Shown piece by piece: positions 53,672 through 62,531 of a stretch of DNA of 64,000 nt. How positions within the stretch are numbered: the first letter of the stretch is position 1; each line of letters starts with the position of its first letter. The notes beneath the pieces were generated by a model, which saw only the letters and a list, made by a program, of their open reading frames with translations, made no database searches and was not told where the DNA came from. The stretch comes from Breoghania sp037026715 (GTDB lineage: Bacteria; Pseudomonadota; Alphaproteobacteria; Rhizobiales; Stappiaceae). The stretch lies in contig NZ_JBANCG010000004.1 of NCBI RefSeq assembly GCF_037026715.1, forward strand, positions 186,001-250,000, in the 5' to 3' direction. The position numbers and the translations under genes are program-made.

Positions 53672-54244
53672 CTAGCGGGAAATCCGGTCGATATAGTCAG
53701 CGAAGGCGGCGAGCTGCTTGCCAGCGAACTCCCGGGTGCCGGCATCTGTCAGCGCCAGAGTATCCTTGTCGAACTTCTCGTGCCCAGCGCCGACGAAGAC
53801 CTCCGGCGTGGTGAAGACGTCCGCGCCTAAGAACACCATGATCTGGCGCAGATGATACTGCATGCGCGCGCCGCCTAGCTGGCCCATGGAGACCGACTGC
53901 AGGCAGATGGGCTTTTCCTTGAACGGCTGATTTTCGACACGGGACACCCAGTCGAGCGCATTCTTCAAAACGCCCGGCACCGAATAATTGTATTCCGGCG
54001 AGACGATGATAACGCCGTCGGCGGTGCGGATCGCCTCTGCGAGCGCGGTCACCTCGGGCGGAAAACCGCTGCTGTTCTGCACGTCGGCATTGTAGGGCGG
54101 GATCGCCCCGATCGCCGGTCCTTCGGTTATGGTCATGCGCTCCGGCGCCAGTTCGGGCAGCGCGCGCAGCAGCGCGTGATTGTACGAGCCCTTGCGCAGG
54201 CTGCCGCAAAGGCCAATGACGTTCAGCTTGTCTTTCGCAGTCAT
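53672..54244 (-). CDS. NADPH-dependent FMN reductase family protein
   Basis: A 190-residue flavodoxin-fold protein. The FMN phosphate loop is GSLRKGSYN near residue 14, and the second flavin-binding block is SPEYNYSVPGVLKNALDW near residue 82. Family members include chromate/quinone reductases and azoreductase-like enzymes that transfer two electrons from NAD(P)H, protecting from oxidative stress. It stands alone, divergent from the extradiol dioxygenase gene. Physiological substrate is not predictable. Confidence 0.9.
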   Translation of the reverse strand: MTAKDKLNVIGLCGSLRKGSYNHALLRALPELAPERMTITEGPAIGAIPPYNADVQNSSGFPPEVTALAEAIRTADGVIIVSPEYNYSVPGVLKNALDWVSRVENQPFKEKPICLQSVSMGQLGGARMQYHLRQIMVFLGADVFTTPEVFVGAGHEKFDKDTLALTDAGTREFAGKQLAAFADYIDRISR

Positions 54245-54538
54245 TTCGCGGTGTCAAACTCCATGGTTCGTGAGCCGGGATCGGCATCCCGATACCGGGT
54301 TTCCAGTGATAGTAGCGCGCTGCGGGCCCGATGGTTCCCCAATTCGGATCGAAGACCCGGGATTGGCTGACGAGCGCGGCCCGAACCCTCGCCATCCGCC
54401 GCGTTGCGCCGGAGGCCCGGACGGGCGCGATAGCAAGAAGCAATCACCTCCCGCACCATTGACCGTTGCCTGACCATGGGTAAGCGGGCACAAACGCGAC
54501 ACGATACGCCGGATGCGGAACGAGGAGGACGCGACGCC

Positions 54539-55498
54539 ATGGCCATGCCGGAACCCTGTTATGACATTGCCCATCTGGGCCATGTGGAGCTGTTCACCAA
54601 CAAGCCCGAGGCGAGCCTCGACTTCTTCGTCAACATCCTGGGACTGACCGCGTCCGGCAGCGAAGGCGACAGCGTCTACCTGCGCGCCTGGGACGACTAC
54701 GAGTTCCACACCCTAAAGCTGACCGCATCGAAGACGACGGGCGTCGGCCATATCGGCTACCGCGCATCGAGCCCGCAGGCGCTGGAACGGCGGGTGGAGG
54801 CGATCGAGGCGCTGGGCGCCGGCATCGGCTGGCACGAAGGCGACAGGGGGCACGGCCGGGCCTACCGGTTCCGGGACCCGGACGGCCATGTCTTCGAGAT
54901 CTATTACGACACGCGCAAATACGTGGCACCGGAAGCAGAGAGGCCGGCGCTGAAGAACCAGGCGCAGCGCTATCACGGTCGCGGCGTCGGCGTGCGCCGG
55001 ATCGATCACGTGAACCTGCTCGCCTCCGACGTCGACGCCATCGCCGACTTCATGCCGCGTGCGCTTGGCAGCCGCATCACCGAGCGCATCCTGCTCGACA
55101 GCGGGCATCTGGGCGGCTGCTGGTTCACGGTCAACAACAAGTCCTACGACATCGCCTATACCGGCGATCACACCGGCGCGCATGGCCGGTTCCACCATGT
55201 GACCTACGCGCTCGACCAGCGCGAGCAGATCCTGCAGGCGGCTGACATCTTCCTGGAAAACGGCGTCCACATCGAGACCGGCCCGCACAAGCACGCGGTG
55301 CAGCAGACCTTCTTCCTCTATGTCTACGAACCGGCAGGCAACCGCGTGGAGGTCGCCAATGCCGGCGCCCGCCTGATCCTCGCGCCTGACTGGGAGACGG
55401 TCACCTGGACGGAGGAAGAACGAAAGAAAGGCCAGGCCTGGGGCCTCAAGACCATCGCCTCCTTCCACACCCACGGCACACCGCCGGTGGGGGAATAG
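54539..55498 (+). CDS. Extradiol ring-cleavage dioxygenase (VOC/type I)
   Basis: A 319-residue protein of two vicinal-oxygen-chelate modules. The metal triad can be placed: His in RRIDHVNLLA (about 165), His in RFHHVTYALD (about 223) and Glu in GNRVEVANAG (about 275), as in catechol 2,3-dioxygenases. The N-terminal module (HLGHVELFTNKPEASLDFF) is the non-catalytic repeat. ATG 54539 has GAGGAGG about ten bases upstream, better than the in-frame ATG 54476. No other aromatic-degradation genes are adjacent, so the substrate is open. Confidence 0.88.
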   Translation: MAMPEPCYDIAHLGHVELFTNKPEASLDFFVNILGLTASGSEGDSVYLRAWDDYEFHTLKLTASKTTGVGHIGYRASSPQALERRVEAIEALGAGIGWHEGDRGHGRAYRFRDPDGHVFEIYYDTRKYVAPEAERPALKNQAQRYHGRGVGVRRIDHVNLLASDVDAIADFMPRALGSRITERILLDSGHLGGCWFTVNNKSYDIAYTGDHTGAHGRFHHVTYALDQREQILQAADIFLENGVHIETGPHKHAVQQTFFLYVYEPAGNRVEVANAGARLILAPDWETVTWTEEERKKGQAWGLKTIASFHTHGTPPVGE

Positions 55499-55548
55499 GA
55501 GGTCGGGGGTGTCGTTTCCCGGCCGTGCGTCTTGCGGCACGCCCCCTT

Positions 55549-55672
55549 CTCCCCCCTTGAGGGGGAGATGTCGGCCGAAGGTCGACAGAGGGGGGTAACG
55601 CCGCTTGTCCTGAACGTGCCGCCTACCCCCCTCTGTCACGCGTCGCATGACATCTCCCCCTCAAGGGGGGAG
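55549..55672. repeat. RIME-like long inverted repeat
   Basis: Outer arms of 24 bases, perfectly complementary, lie at 55549-55572 and 55649-55672 (core CTCCCCCCTTGAGGGGGAG). Inner arms of 14 bases (GACAGAGGGGGGTA at 55584-55597 and its complement at 55624-55637) are also perfect. Each outer arm itself contains a small palindrome. The element fills the gap between convergent genes. It resembles the RIME-type intergenic mosaic elements of Rhizobium and relatives, from memory. Confidence 0.75.
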
Positions 55673-55729
55673 AGGAGCGCAAACGGTGAGGCCTCGGAAA
55701 ATCGGAAGCGTGCAGTATGATGGGGCTCT

Positions 55730-56851
55730 TCACCCCTGCCCACCAAACGCTCCAGCGACCTCTGCGTCCACACCCCAGCCTGACAGAACAGCTTCCGCGT
55801 TCCCCTCGCCCGACTTGATGCCTCCCGGCGTCCGGCCGAACCTGGGTGCTGCGGCAGGCTGGACCACGCCGTCCACCTCAGCAAACGTCCCGCGCGCCGC
55901 ATTGTGCGGATGGTCGCGCACCTCCTCCATCGCCAGCACCGGTGCCACGCAGACGTCGAGGCCCTCGAAGGTCGCCACCCAGTCGTCGCGGTCGCGGGTC
56001 AGGAAGATCTCCTGCAAGGCCGCCCGCCGCTCCGGCCAGCGTGTGGCATCGTGCTGGTCGGGCCCGAAATCCTCCACGCCCATGACCTTCGCGAAGGCCG
56101 CATGGAACTGCGGCTCGATCGGGCCTACGGCGAGAAAGCGACCGTCCCGGCAGCGATAGGTCGTGTAGAAATGCGCCGCGCCATCCAGCATGTTCGTCTC
56201 GCGCGCATCCTGCCACTGACCCATCGCCTTCAACCCGTAGACGAACGCCATCAGAAGGGACGAACCGTCGGTCATCGCGGCATCGACCACCTGTCCCCGG
56301 CCCGATTTCGCGCGCTCGAACAGCGCCGACAGAAGCCCCACCAGCGCCAACATGCCGCCGCCGCCATAATCGCCGACGAGGTTGAGCGGCGGGATGGGAC
56401 GGTCCGCCGGGCCGATGGCATGAAGGGCGCCCGAGAGCGCGATGTAGGTGAGGTCGTGGCCCGCGCGGGCGCTGAGCGGCCCCTGCTGTCCCCATCCCGT
56501 CACGCGGGTGACGATGAGGCCCGGATTGTCCGCCATCAAATCGTCCGGCGCGAGGCCGAGCCGCTCCAGCACGCCGGGGCGGAAGCCCTCGATCAGCACG
56601 TCGGCCTTGCCGATGATGCGCCGTGCGAGCGCAACGTCATCAGCGTTCTTCAGATCGAGCCCCACGCGGGCCGCACGCCCCCGGCAGGTGATGTCGCGCG
56701 GATCGGTGCGCGTCTCGCCCGGCCGGTCGATGCGCACGACCTCGGCGCCGAGATCCGACAACACCATCGCCGCGAACGGAACCGGACCGATGGCGGCGAG
56801 CTCCACCACCTTCAGTCCCTCAAGCGGCCCCTTCGATGCAGCCCCGCTCAA
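55730..56851 (-). CDS. CaiB/BaiF CoA-transferase family protein, alpha-methylacyl-CoA racemase-like
   Basis: A 373-residue family III CoA-transferase-fold protein. The opening LKVVELAAIGPVPFAAMVLSDLGAEVV, the nucleotide-contacting VLIEGFRPGVLERLGL and the block GHDLTYIALSGAL then LVGDYGGGGM place it with alpha-methylacyl-CoA racemases; the His of GHD and Asp of GDYG match the catalytic pair of that enzyme. Racemases invert the 2-methyl centre of branched acyl-CoAs before beta-oxidation. A CoA transferase role cannot be excluded. The gap to the glycerate kinase gene upstream is 79 bases from stop to start. Confidence 0.87.
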   Translation of the reverse strand: MSGAASKGPLEGLKVVELAAIGPVPFAAMVLSDLGAEVVRIDRPGETRTDPRDITCRGRAARVGLDLKNADDVALARRIIGKADVLIEGFRPGVLERLGLAPDDLMADNPGLIVTRVTGWGQQGPLSARAGHDLTYIALSGALHAIGPADRPIPPLNLVGDYGGGGMLALVGLLSALFERAKSGRGQVVDAAMTDGSSLLMAFVYGLKAMGQWQDARETNMLDGAAHFYTTYRCRDGRFLAVGPIEPQFHAAFAKVMGVEDFGPDQHDATRWPERRAALQEIFLTRDRDDWVATFEGLDVCVAPVLAMEEVRDHPHNAARGTFAEVDGVVQPAAAPRFGRTPGGIKSGEGNAEAVLSGWGVDAEVAGAFGGQG

Positions 56852-56930
56852 GCCCCGCTCCTCGTGGATTTTTCCATGTCGTCCTCCCTTGCGCCGGCGC
56901 TTTTCGCCGGTCCTTGTCGGCCAATGGCCG

Positions 56931-58205
56931 TCAGTCCGCCGCGTCGATCAGAATCGCGCGGAAATCGTTGACGTTGGTGCCGGTCGGCCCCGGCCGGAAC
57001 AGATCGCCGAGCGCGGCAAAGCCCGTCCAGGCGTCGTTGTTTGCAAGCAGGCCCGCCGCATCGTGTCCGGCCTCGGCAAGGCGCGCCGCCGTCTCGCCAT
57101 CGGCGAAAGCGCCGGCATTGTCCTCGCTGCCGTCGATGCCGTCGGTATCGGCGGCAAGCGCCGTGATCGTGCGCGATCCGGCGATGCGGGCTGCGAGCGA
57201 CAGCAGGAACTCGGTGTTGCGCCCGCCCTTGCCCGTGCCGCGCAGGGTCACCGTCGTCTCCCCGCCCGAGAGCAGCACGACGGGCGCGGCGAAAGGCAGG
57301 CCATAGCGCTCGACCTCAAGTGCAAGTGCTGCATGGAACATCCCCGCCTCGCGCGCCTCGCCCTCGATGGCGTCCGACAGGATCGCCGCTTCGATGCCGA
57401 CCTCGCGCGCGGCTGCGGCGGCTGCCTCCAGCGACACCCTGGCGGAGGCGACGATATGGGTCTCGTTGCGGGCAAAACGGGGATCGTCCGCCGTCGGCGC
57501 GCCTTCCGCCGTCTCCAGATGCCGCAGGATCGTCTGCGGCAGGTCGATGGCATAGCGCCTTGCGGCGGCAATCGCGTCGGCCGGCGTCGCCCTGTCCGCC
57601 ACCGTCGGCCCGGAGGCCACGAAAGCCGCGATATCGCCGGGAACGTCGGAGACGACCAGGCTCACGACCTTTGCAGGGAACGCGGCAGCGGCGAGCCTGC
57701 CGCCCTTGATGCGCGAAAACTGCTTGCGGATGGTGTTCATCGCCGAAATCGGCGCGCCGGAGGCAAGCAGGATCTCGTTGAGGGCGATTTCATCGGCAAG
57801 CGTGAAGCCTTCAGGGGGCGCCGGCAGCAGGGCCGAGCCGCCGCCGCACACCAGCGCGATGACGAGATCGTCCTCGCTCAATCCGGCGACCCGCTCCAGC
57901 AGACGCGCGGAGCCGGCAAGCCCCGCCTCGTCCGGCACCGGGTGGGCGGCTTCCAGCACTTCGATGTGCTCGCATGCCGCGCCATAGCCGTAGCGGGTGA
58001 CGACGGCGCCCTCCAGCTGGCCTCTCCAAAGCCGTTCGAGCGCCTGCGCCATCTGCGCCGCGCCCTTGCCGGCACCGACGACGATGGTGCGGCCCTTCGG
58101 AGGGGACGGAAGGTGCGCCGCAAGGCAGGTTTCCGGATCTGCGGCCCTGACGGCCGCGTGAAACAAGCCTTCCAGAAAGCCTCGTGCCTCGCTTGCCGAT
58201 TTCAC
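56931..58205 (-). CDS. Glycerate 2-kinase (GckA/TtuD, MOFRL family)
   Basis: A 424-residue MOFRL-family kinase that phosphorylates D-glycerate to 2-phosphoglycerate. Characteristic blocks are VVGAGKGAAQMAQALER near residue 45, LVCGGGSALLPAPPEG near 115, and the C-terminal SGGETTVTLRGTGKGGRNTEFLL near 310 with DTDGIDGSEDNAGAF. The start is GTG 58205: GGGGGAG lies eight bases upstream and the residue count fits the family. The frame continues to ATG 58295 but those 30 residues are not family-like. It would serve serine-cycle, glyoxylate or tartrate/hydroxypyruvate metabolism. Confidence 0.9.
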   Translation of the reverse strand: MKSASEARGFLEGLFHAAVRAADPETCLAAHLPSPPKGRTIVVGAGKGAAQMAQALERLWRGQLEGAVVTRYGYGAACEHIEVLEAAHPVPDEAGLAGSARLLERVAGLSEDDLVIALVCGGGSALLPAPPEGFTLADEIALNEILLASGAPISAMNTIRKQFSRIKGGRLAAAAFPAKVVSLVVSDVPGDIAAFVASGPTVADRATPADAIAAARRYAIDLPQTILRHLETAEGAPTADDPRFARNETHIVASARVSLEAAAAAAREVGIEAAILSDAIEGEAREAGMFHAALALEVERYGLPFAAPVVLLSGGETTVTLRGTGKGGRNTEFLLSLAARIAGSRTITALAADTDGIDGSEDNAGAFADGETAARLAEAGHDAAGLLANNDAWTGFAALGDLFRPGPTGTNVNDFRAILIDAAD

Positions 58206-58292
58206 GCCGCGCACTCCCCCGTCGGTTCGAAAGGCAGCATTGTCGAGTTCGCGCGCGATGCCAAGGGGACGAAGGTGGAAGGGCGCTTCCTT

Positions 58293-58326
58293 CAATACCG
58301 GGTCAGAACCAATACCGGGTCAGAAC
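58293..58326. repeat. Tandem duplication of a 17-bp unit
   Basis: CAATACCGGGTCAGAAC occurs twice without gap, at 58293-58309 and 58310-58326, upstream of the glycerate kinase gene. It is probably a local slippage duplication. Confidence 0.85.
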
Positions 58327-58362
58327 ACCCCGAAAAGTGATGCCCGCCCGATCCCTCCGCCC

Positions 58363-58392
58363 GTCATTGCCCGGCGAAGTTCGGGCGATGAC
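58363..58392. repeat. Single-hairpin relative of the dispersed repeat
   Basis: GTCATTGCCCG-GCGAAGT-TCGGGCGATGAC forms a hairpin with two G-U type mismatches and a loop close to that of the two 89-base copies. It stands alone, 24 bases after the nikR-like stop, and may be a solo form of the element. Confidence 0.75.
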
Positions 58393-58416
58393 GGATGCGG
58401 GAAGCGTCCTCCCCCC

Positions 58417-58890
58417 TCACAGGCTGCTCTGCACCTTGTAGTGCGTGTGCTCGTGCGAGTGGTCGTGCTCGTGGACGTGGGTGGTCGTGTCCTCCGCCAC
58501 CGGGATCAGCCCGAGCGAGCCGTGCATCACGCCGCGCTCCAGAAACAGTGCCTCGGCATAGGCTGTCACGTCGGCCACGCGGCCGCGCATCACCGCGACG
58601 TCGATGGAGGTGGTGTGGTCGAGCGGAACGGAAAGGGCCGCCACCGTCTGGTCGTGCCGGTCGAGGCGGCCCTGCGGGATGCGGGCGGCGAGCTGGCGCA
58701 CCGACTGGTCGACCGCACAGCTGACGACGCCGTAACACCGCTCGTCGCCCGGGCCGCTGCGCACCGTGGCAAGACCGCGACGCACCAGGTCGCGGATCGC
58801 CTCCGATCGTCCCGATGTGCCCGTTGCCGCCATGTGCGCGTCGAGTTCGGCGGCAAGATCGTCGTCGATCGTGATGGTTATGCGTTGCAT
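58417..58890 (-). CDS. nikR: NikR-family ribbon-helix-helix regulator lacking canonical nickel ligands
   Basis: A 157-residue repressor that aligns with E. coli NikR without gaps over the first 100 residues. The DNA-reading strand MQRITITIDDD keeps R3, T5 and T7, which contact GTATGA half-sites. The C-terminal ACT-like domain is present (VAVMRGRVADV, ERGVMHGSLGLIPV), but the high-affinity nickel ligands H76, H87, H89 and C95 are L76, S87, P89 and S95 here. A His-rich tail (seven His within THVHEHDHSHEHTHY) follows. It is divergent from the importer operon, and a perfect NikR operator lies between them. Either metal is sensed differently or another metal is sensed. Confidence 0.92.
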   Translation of the reverse strand: MQRITITIDDDLAAELDAHMAATGTSGRSEAIRDLVRRGLATVRSGPGDERCYGVVSCAVDQSVRQLAARIPQGRLDRHDQTVAALSVPLDHTTSIDVAVMRGRVADVTAYAEALFLERGVMHGSLGLIPVAEDTTTHVHEHDHSHEHTHYKVQSSL

Positions 58891-58984
58891 GACATCTCCA
58901 CGCCCGGCCCGGGCCTGTTTTCGCTACGTTAACTTCTTGAAAGCTGCGGCAAAATGCCGACCCGGGGTTGCGCGCCTAGCTGAG

Positions 58985-59012
58985 GTATGATTTTTTTCAG
59001 TAAATTTCATAC
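58985..59012. promoter_or_regulatory. NikR operator GTATGA-N16-TCATAC
   Basis: GTATGA (58985-58990) and TCATAC (59007-59012) are separated by exactly 16 bases, the canonical NikR operator of E. coli, and the symmetry extends one more base on each side (GGTATGA/TCATACC). It lies in the 136-base region between nikR and nikK, ending 14 bases before the nikK start, so binding would block the importer and possibly nikR itself. GTATGAT also resembles a -10 element. Confidence 0.88.
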
Positions 59013-59026
59013 CGACAGGAGCTTCC

Positions 59027-59800
59027 ATGCGCCGTTCTCTGATGTCCCTCGCCACCCTGACTTGCATCATCGGCTTTGCAGCTCCCGCGTCGGCCCACTT
59101 CCAGGAGATCATCCCGTCCGCCGACGTTCTGCCCGACGGCGGCACGGTCACGCTCGACATGATCTTCACCCACCCCTTCGAGGGCGGTCCGGTGATGGAC
59201 ATGAAGAAGCCGGCGCAGCTCGGTGTCGTTGTCGGCGACAAGACCGTCGATCTCCTGCCGCGCATAGCGGAAAAGCCGGTGGATGGCAAAGAGGCATGGT
59301 CGGTTTCCTATGACCTCAAGGAGCCGGGCGCCGCGATCTTCTATGTCGAGCCGCAGCCCTACTGGGAGCCGGCGGAAGGCAAGTACATCGTGCACTATTC
59401 CAAGGTGGTGGTCGACAGCTATGCCTCGGGCGAAGGCTGGGACGAGCTCGTCGGCCTGCCCGCGGAGATCCAGCCGCTGACGCGGCCGACCGGCGTGTGG
59501 ACCGGCAACGTCTTTTCCGGCGTCGTTCTGAAACACGGTGACCCAGCTCCCTTTGCCGAGATCGAGGTCGAGTTCATCAACGACGGCTCGATCAAGACGC
59601 CCAACGACGCCTTCATCACCCAGGTCATCAAGGCCGACGCCAACGGCACCTTCACCTATGCCATGCCGCGCGCCGGCTGGTGGGGCTTTGCCGCGCTTCT
59701 GGAAAGCGATGAGCCGATGACCTCGCCCGACGGCAAGGACGTGCCGGTTGAGGAAGGCGCCCTGATCTGGGTCAAGGCGACCGACATGGGCGCGAAGTAG
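59027..59800 (+). CDS. nikK: Periplasmic DUF4198 protein of the nickel/cobalt importer (NikK-like)
   Basis: A 257-residue secreted protein: signal peptide about residues 1-23 (cleavage after PASA), then His-Phe at the mature N-terminus and a DUF4198 beta-sandwich (FTHPFEGGPVMDMKKP near 48, YDLKEPGAAIFYVEPQPYW near 95, NANGTFTYAMPRAGWWGFA near 205). In alphaproteobacteria DUF4198 proteins precede NikM-type transporters and are named NikK. The exposed His after signal cleavage may bind the metal. It is the first gene of the operon, 24 bases before nikM, and directly follows the NikR operator. Confidence 0.87.
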   Translation: MRRSLMSLATLTCIIGFAAPASAHFQEIIPSADVLPDGGTVTLDMIFTHPFEGGPVMDMKKPAQLGVVVGDKTVDLLPRIAEKPVDGKEAWSVSYDLKEPGAAIFYVEPQPYWEPAEGKYIVHYSKVVVDSYASGEGWDELVGLPAEIQPLTRPTGVWTGNVFSGVVLKHGDPAPFAEIEVEFINDGSIKTPNDAFITQVIKADANGTFTYAMPRAGWWGFAALLESDEPMTSPDGKDVPVEEGALIWVKATDMGAK

Positions 59801-59823
59801 ACGTAAGACGAAAGCAACAGGTC

Positions 59824-60438
59824 ATGGCTCACATTCCCGACGGCATATTGTCGGCCCCCGTCCTCATCGGCGGCGCCATCATCGCGGCGGGCGGCGTGGG
59901 CCTTGGCCTGAAACGCCTCGACGACCGCGCGATCCCGCGCGCCGGCATCCTCGCCGCCGCCTTCTTCGCCGGCTCGCTGATCGCCGTTCCCGTCGGCCCC
60001 TCCAGCGTGCACCTGCTGCTGTCGGGGCTGATGGGCATCCTGCTCGGCTTCGGCACCTTTCCCGCCATGGCCGTGGCGCTGCTCCTGCAAGCGCTGCTGT
60101 TCGGCTTCGGCGGGCTGACGACGCTCGGCGTCAACATCGTCAACATCGCGCTGCCCGGCGTCGTGCTCGGCCTGCTGTTCGGCCCGACCATCCGCTCCCC
60201 CCCCTCCGCCTCCCTGCGCACCGGTCTTGCGGCCGCCGTCGGCGCCTTGTCGGTGCTGGGCACCGGCGGGCTCGTCGCCCTGTCGCTGGCGCTGTCCTCG
60301 CCGGACTATGCGCCGGTCGCCAGCGTACTGCTCGCCACCTATATCCCGCTGGCGATCGGCGAGGCCTTCATCACCTCCGTGGTGGTCGCCTTCCTCGCCC
60401 GCGTCTCGCCCGATGCGCTAAGGCCAGTCCTTTCATGA
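59824..60438 (+). CDS. nikM: ECF-type nickel/cobalt transporter substrate-binding membrane protein (NikM/CbiM)
   Basis: A 204-residue protein of about six membrane helices. Members bind the metal through the N-terminal amine, His-2 and a later His. Here the gene encodes Met-Ala-His-Ile-Pro-Asp; removal of Met by methionine aminopeptidase would leave Ala-His and restore His at position 2. The later His is in SSVHLLLSGLMG near residue 61. NikM or CbiM cannot be separated by sequence alone; the NikR operator argues for nickel. The stop overlaps the next start (ATGA at 60435-60438). Confidence 0.9.
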   Translation: MAHIPDGILSAPVLIGGAIIAAGGVGLGLKRLDDRAIPRAGILAAAFFAGSLIAVPVGPSSVHLLLSGLMGILLGFGTFPAMAVALLLQALLFGFGGLTTLGVNIVNIALPGVVLGLLFGPTIRSPPSASLRTGLAAAVGALSVLGTGGLVALSLALSSPDYAPVASVLLATYIPLAIGEAFITSVVVAFLARVSPDALRPVLS

Positions 60439-61043
60439 TCCGCGCCCTCATCCTCGCGCTCGCGCTCGCCACAGGCCTTGCCGGGCCCGCCTTCGCCCAC
60501 AAGCTGAAGGTGTTTGCGGCGGTGGAAGGCGACGCGGTCGCCGGCTACGCCTTCTTCATCGGCGGCGGACGCGCCATGGGGACGTCATGGACGGCGAAGG
60601 ACGGTGCGGGCAAGGTCATCGCGACCGGCAACACCGACGGCGAGGGCCGCTTCCGGCTGGTGCCGCCGGAGCCCGTGACCTCCGACATCACCGTCACCGT
60701 CGATACCCACGAGGGCCACATTGCGTCGGCCACCGTGGCCGCCGACCGGTTCGGTACGGCAGCGCAGGACGCAGAAACGCCCCCCACAACCGCCCCGGCC
60801 CGCTCGTCAACATCCCCGGCCGCACCGCAAGCGGCGCCTGCCGCCTCGGCCACCGCAGACGTGGTTGCGGATGCCAAGGTTCAGGCGCTGGTGGAGGCCG
60901 CCGTCCAGCGACAGGTGGAACCACTGCTGGAGCGCATCGAGCAGATGGACGACCGCCTGCGCTTTACCGATATCCTGTCGGGCATCTTCCTCATCATCGG
61001 GCTTGTCGGGATCGGCCTATGGGCGCGCGCACGTCGGAATTGA
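60435..61043 (+). CDS. nikL: NikL-like auxiliary membrane protein of the importer
   Basis: A 202-residue protein with a signal-type N-terminus (about 1-22) ending AFAHKLKVFAAVEGD, a small beta domain with a carboxypeptidase-regulatory-like pattern (GNTDGEGRFRLVPPEP near 75), a Thr/Ala/Pro-rich linker (about 115-145), a coiled segment (AAVQRQVEPLLERIEQMD) and one C-terminal membrane helix (about 178-196). This is the NikL/NikN-type auxiliary. The His right after the signal may bind metal. It overlaps nikQ by 25 bases. Confidence 0.8.
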   Translation: MIRALILALALATGLAGPAFAHKLKVFAAVEGDAVAGYAFFIGGGRAMGTSWTAKDGAGKVIATGNTDGEGRFRLVPPEPVTSDITVTVDTHEGHIASATVAADRFGTAAQDAETPPTTAPARSSTSPAAPQAAPAASATADVVADAKVQALVEAAVQRQVEPLLERIEQMDDRLRFTDILSGIFLIIGLVGIGLWARARRN

Positions 61044-61779
61044 CCGGATCAGAGACCCGCATTGCGGCGCTGGTCCTCCCGCGGGACCTTCGTCTGAGGC
61101 TCGTCGCGGCCTTTCTCGGCGTCGCCGCCCTGTCGCAACTTCACGAGCTGCATGTTGCGGCGACGGCGCTTCTCACCATCGTGCTCGTGACACTTGCCGC
61201 GGGCATCGAGCGCCGCCTTCTGCGCCGCCTCGTTCATGTGGAAGGGTTCGTGCTGCTGCTGCTGGCGACCCTGCCCTTCGCCGTCGAGGGTAATCCCCTC
61301 TTCACCCTCGGGCCGCTGACGGCGAGTGCGGAAGGGTTCGCGCGCGCCGGCCTCGTCGCCTGCAAGGTCTCCGCCGCCGCCTTCCTTCTGATGCTGTTTC
61401 TGGGGACCGTCGACGCCAACCGGCTGGGCAGCGCACTGCAATCGCTCAGAGTGCCCGAAACCATCGTCCGTCTGCTGGTCATGACCGTGCGCTACCTGAC
61501 GCTGATCCGTCAGGAGGCGCACCGGCTTCGCGAATCCATGCGCGCACGCGCCTTTCGGCCCCGCTCCAACCGTCACACCTGGCGCTCTTACGGCTATCTG
61601 ATCGGCATGCTGCTGGTCAGGGCGCTGGAGCGCGCCCAGCGGGTGGAGGAGGCGATGCGGTGTCGCGGCTACGCGGGCCGCTTTCCCTATGCCGCGATAC
61701 CGGCCCCGGGACTGCGCGAGTGGGCCGCTTTCGCCGTGCTCGCTGGTTTCTTCACAGCGGCGCTGCTATGGGATCGTCT

Positions 61780-61783
<4 letters not shown>
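61019..61783 (+). CDS. nikQ: ECF transporter transmembrane protein (NikQ/CbiQ, EcfT)
   Basis: A 254-residue EcfT-family protein with about five membrane helices. The cytoplasmic coupling helices carry the two short Ala-Arg-Gly-type motifs: SMRARAF near residue 178 and AMRCRGYAGRF near 218, which dock to the ATPases. The start ATG 61019 lies within nikL, 25 bases before its stop. The stop overlaps nikO (ATGA at 61780-61783). It links NikM to the ATPase. Confidence 0.9.
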
Positions 61784-62487
<704 letters not shown>

Positions 62488-62502
62488 AGAGCGGCCGCCG
62501 AA

Positions 62503-62531
62503 CCTTCGATCCACCCGCAGACTATCGAAGG
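62503..62531. terminator. Shared hairpin between convergent nikO and mvaB
   Basis: CCTTCGAT (62503-62510) pairs with ATCGAAGG (62524-62531), and GCGGC/GCCGC extends outward. The stem includes the last codons of mvaB. There is no T tract on either strand, so it may act as a weak or Rho-assisted bidirectional stop. Confidence 0.35.
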
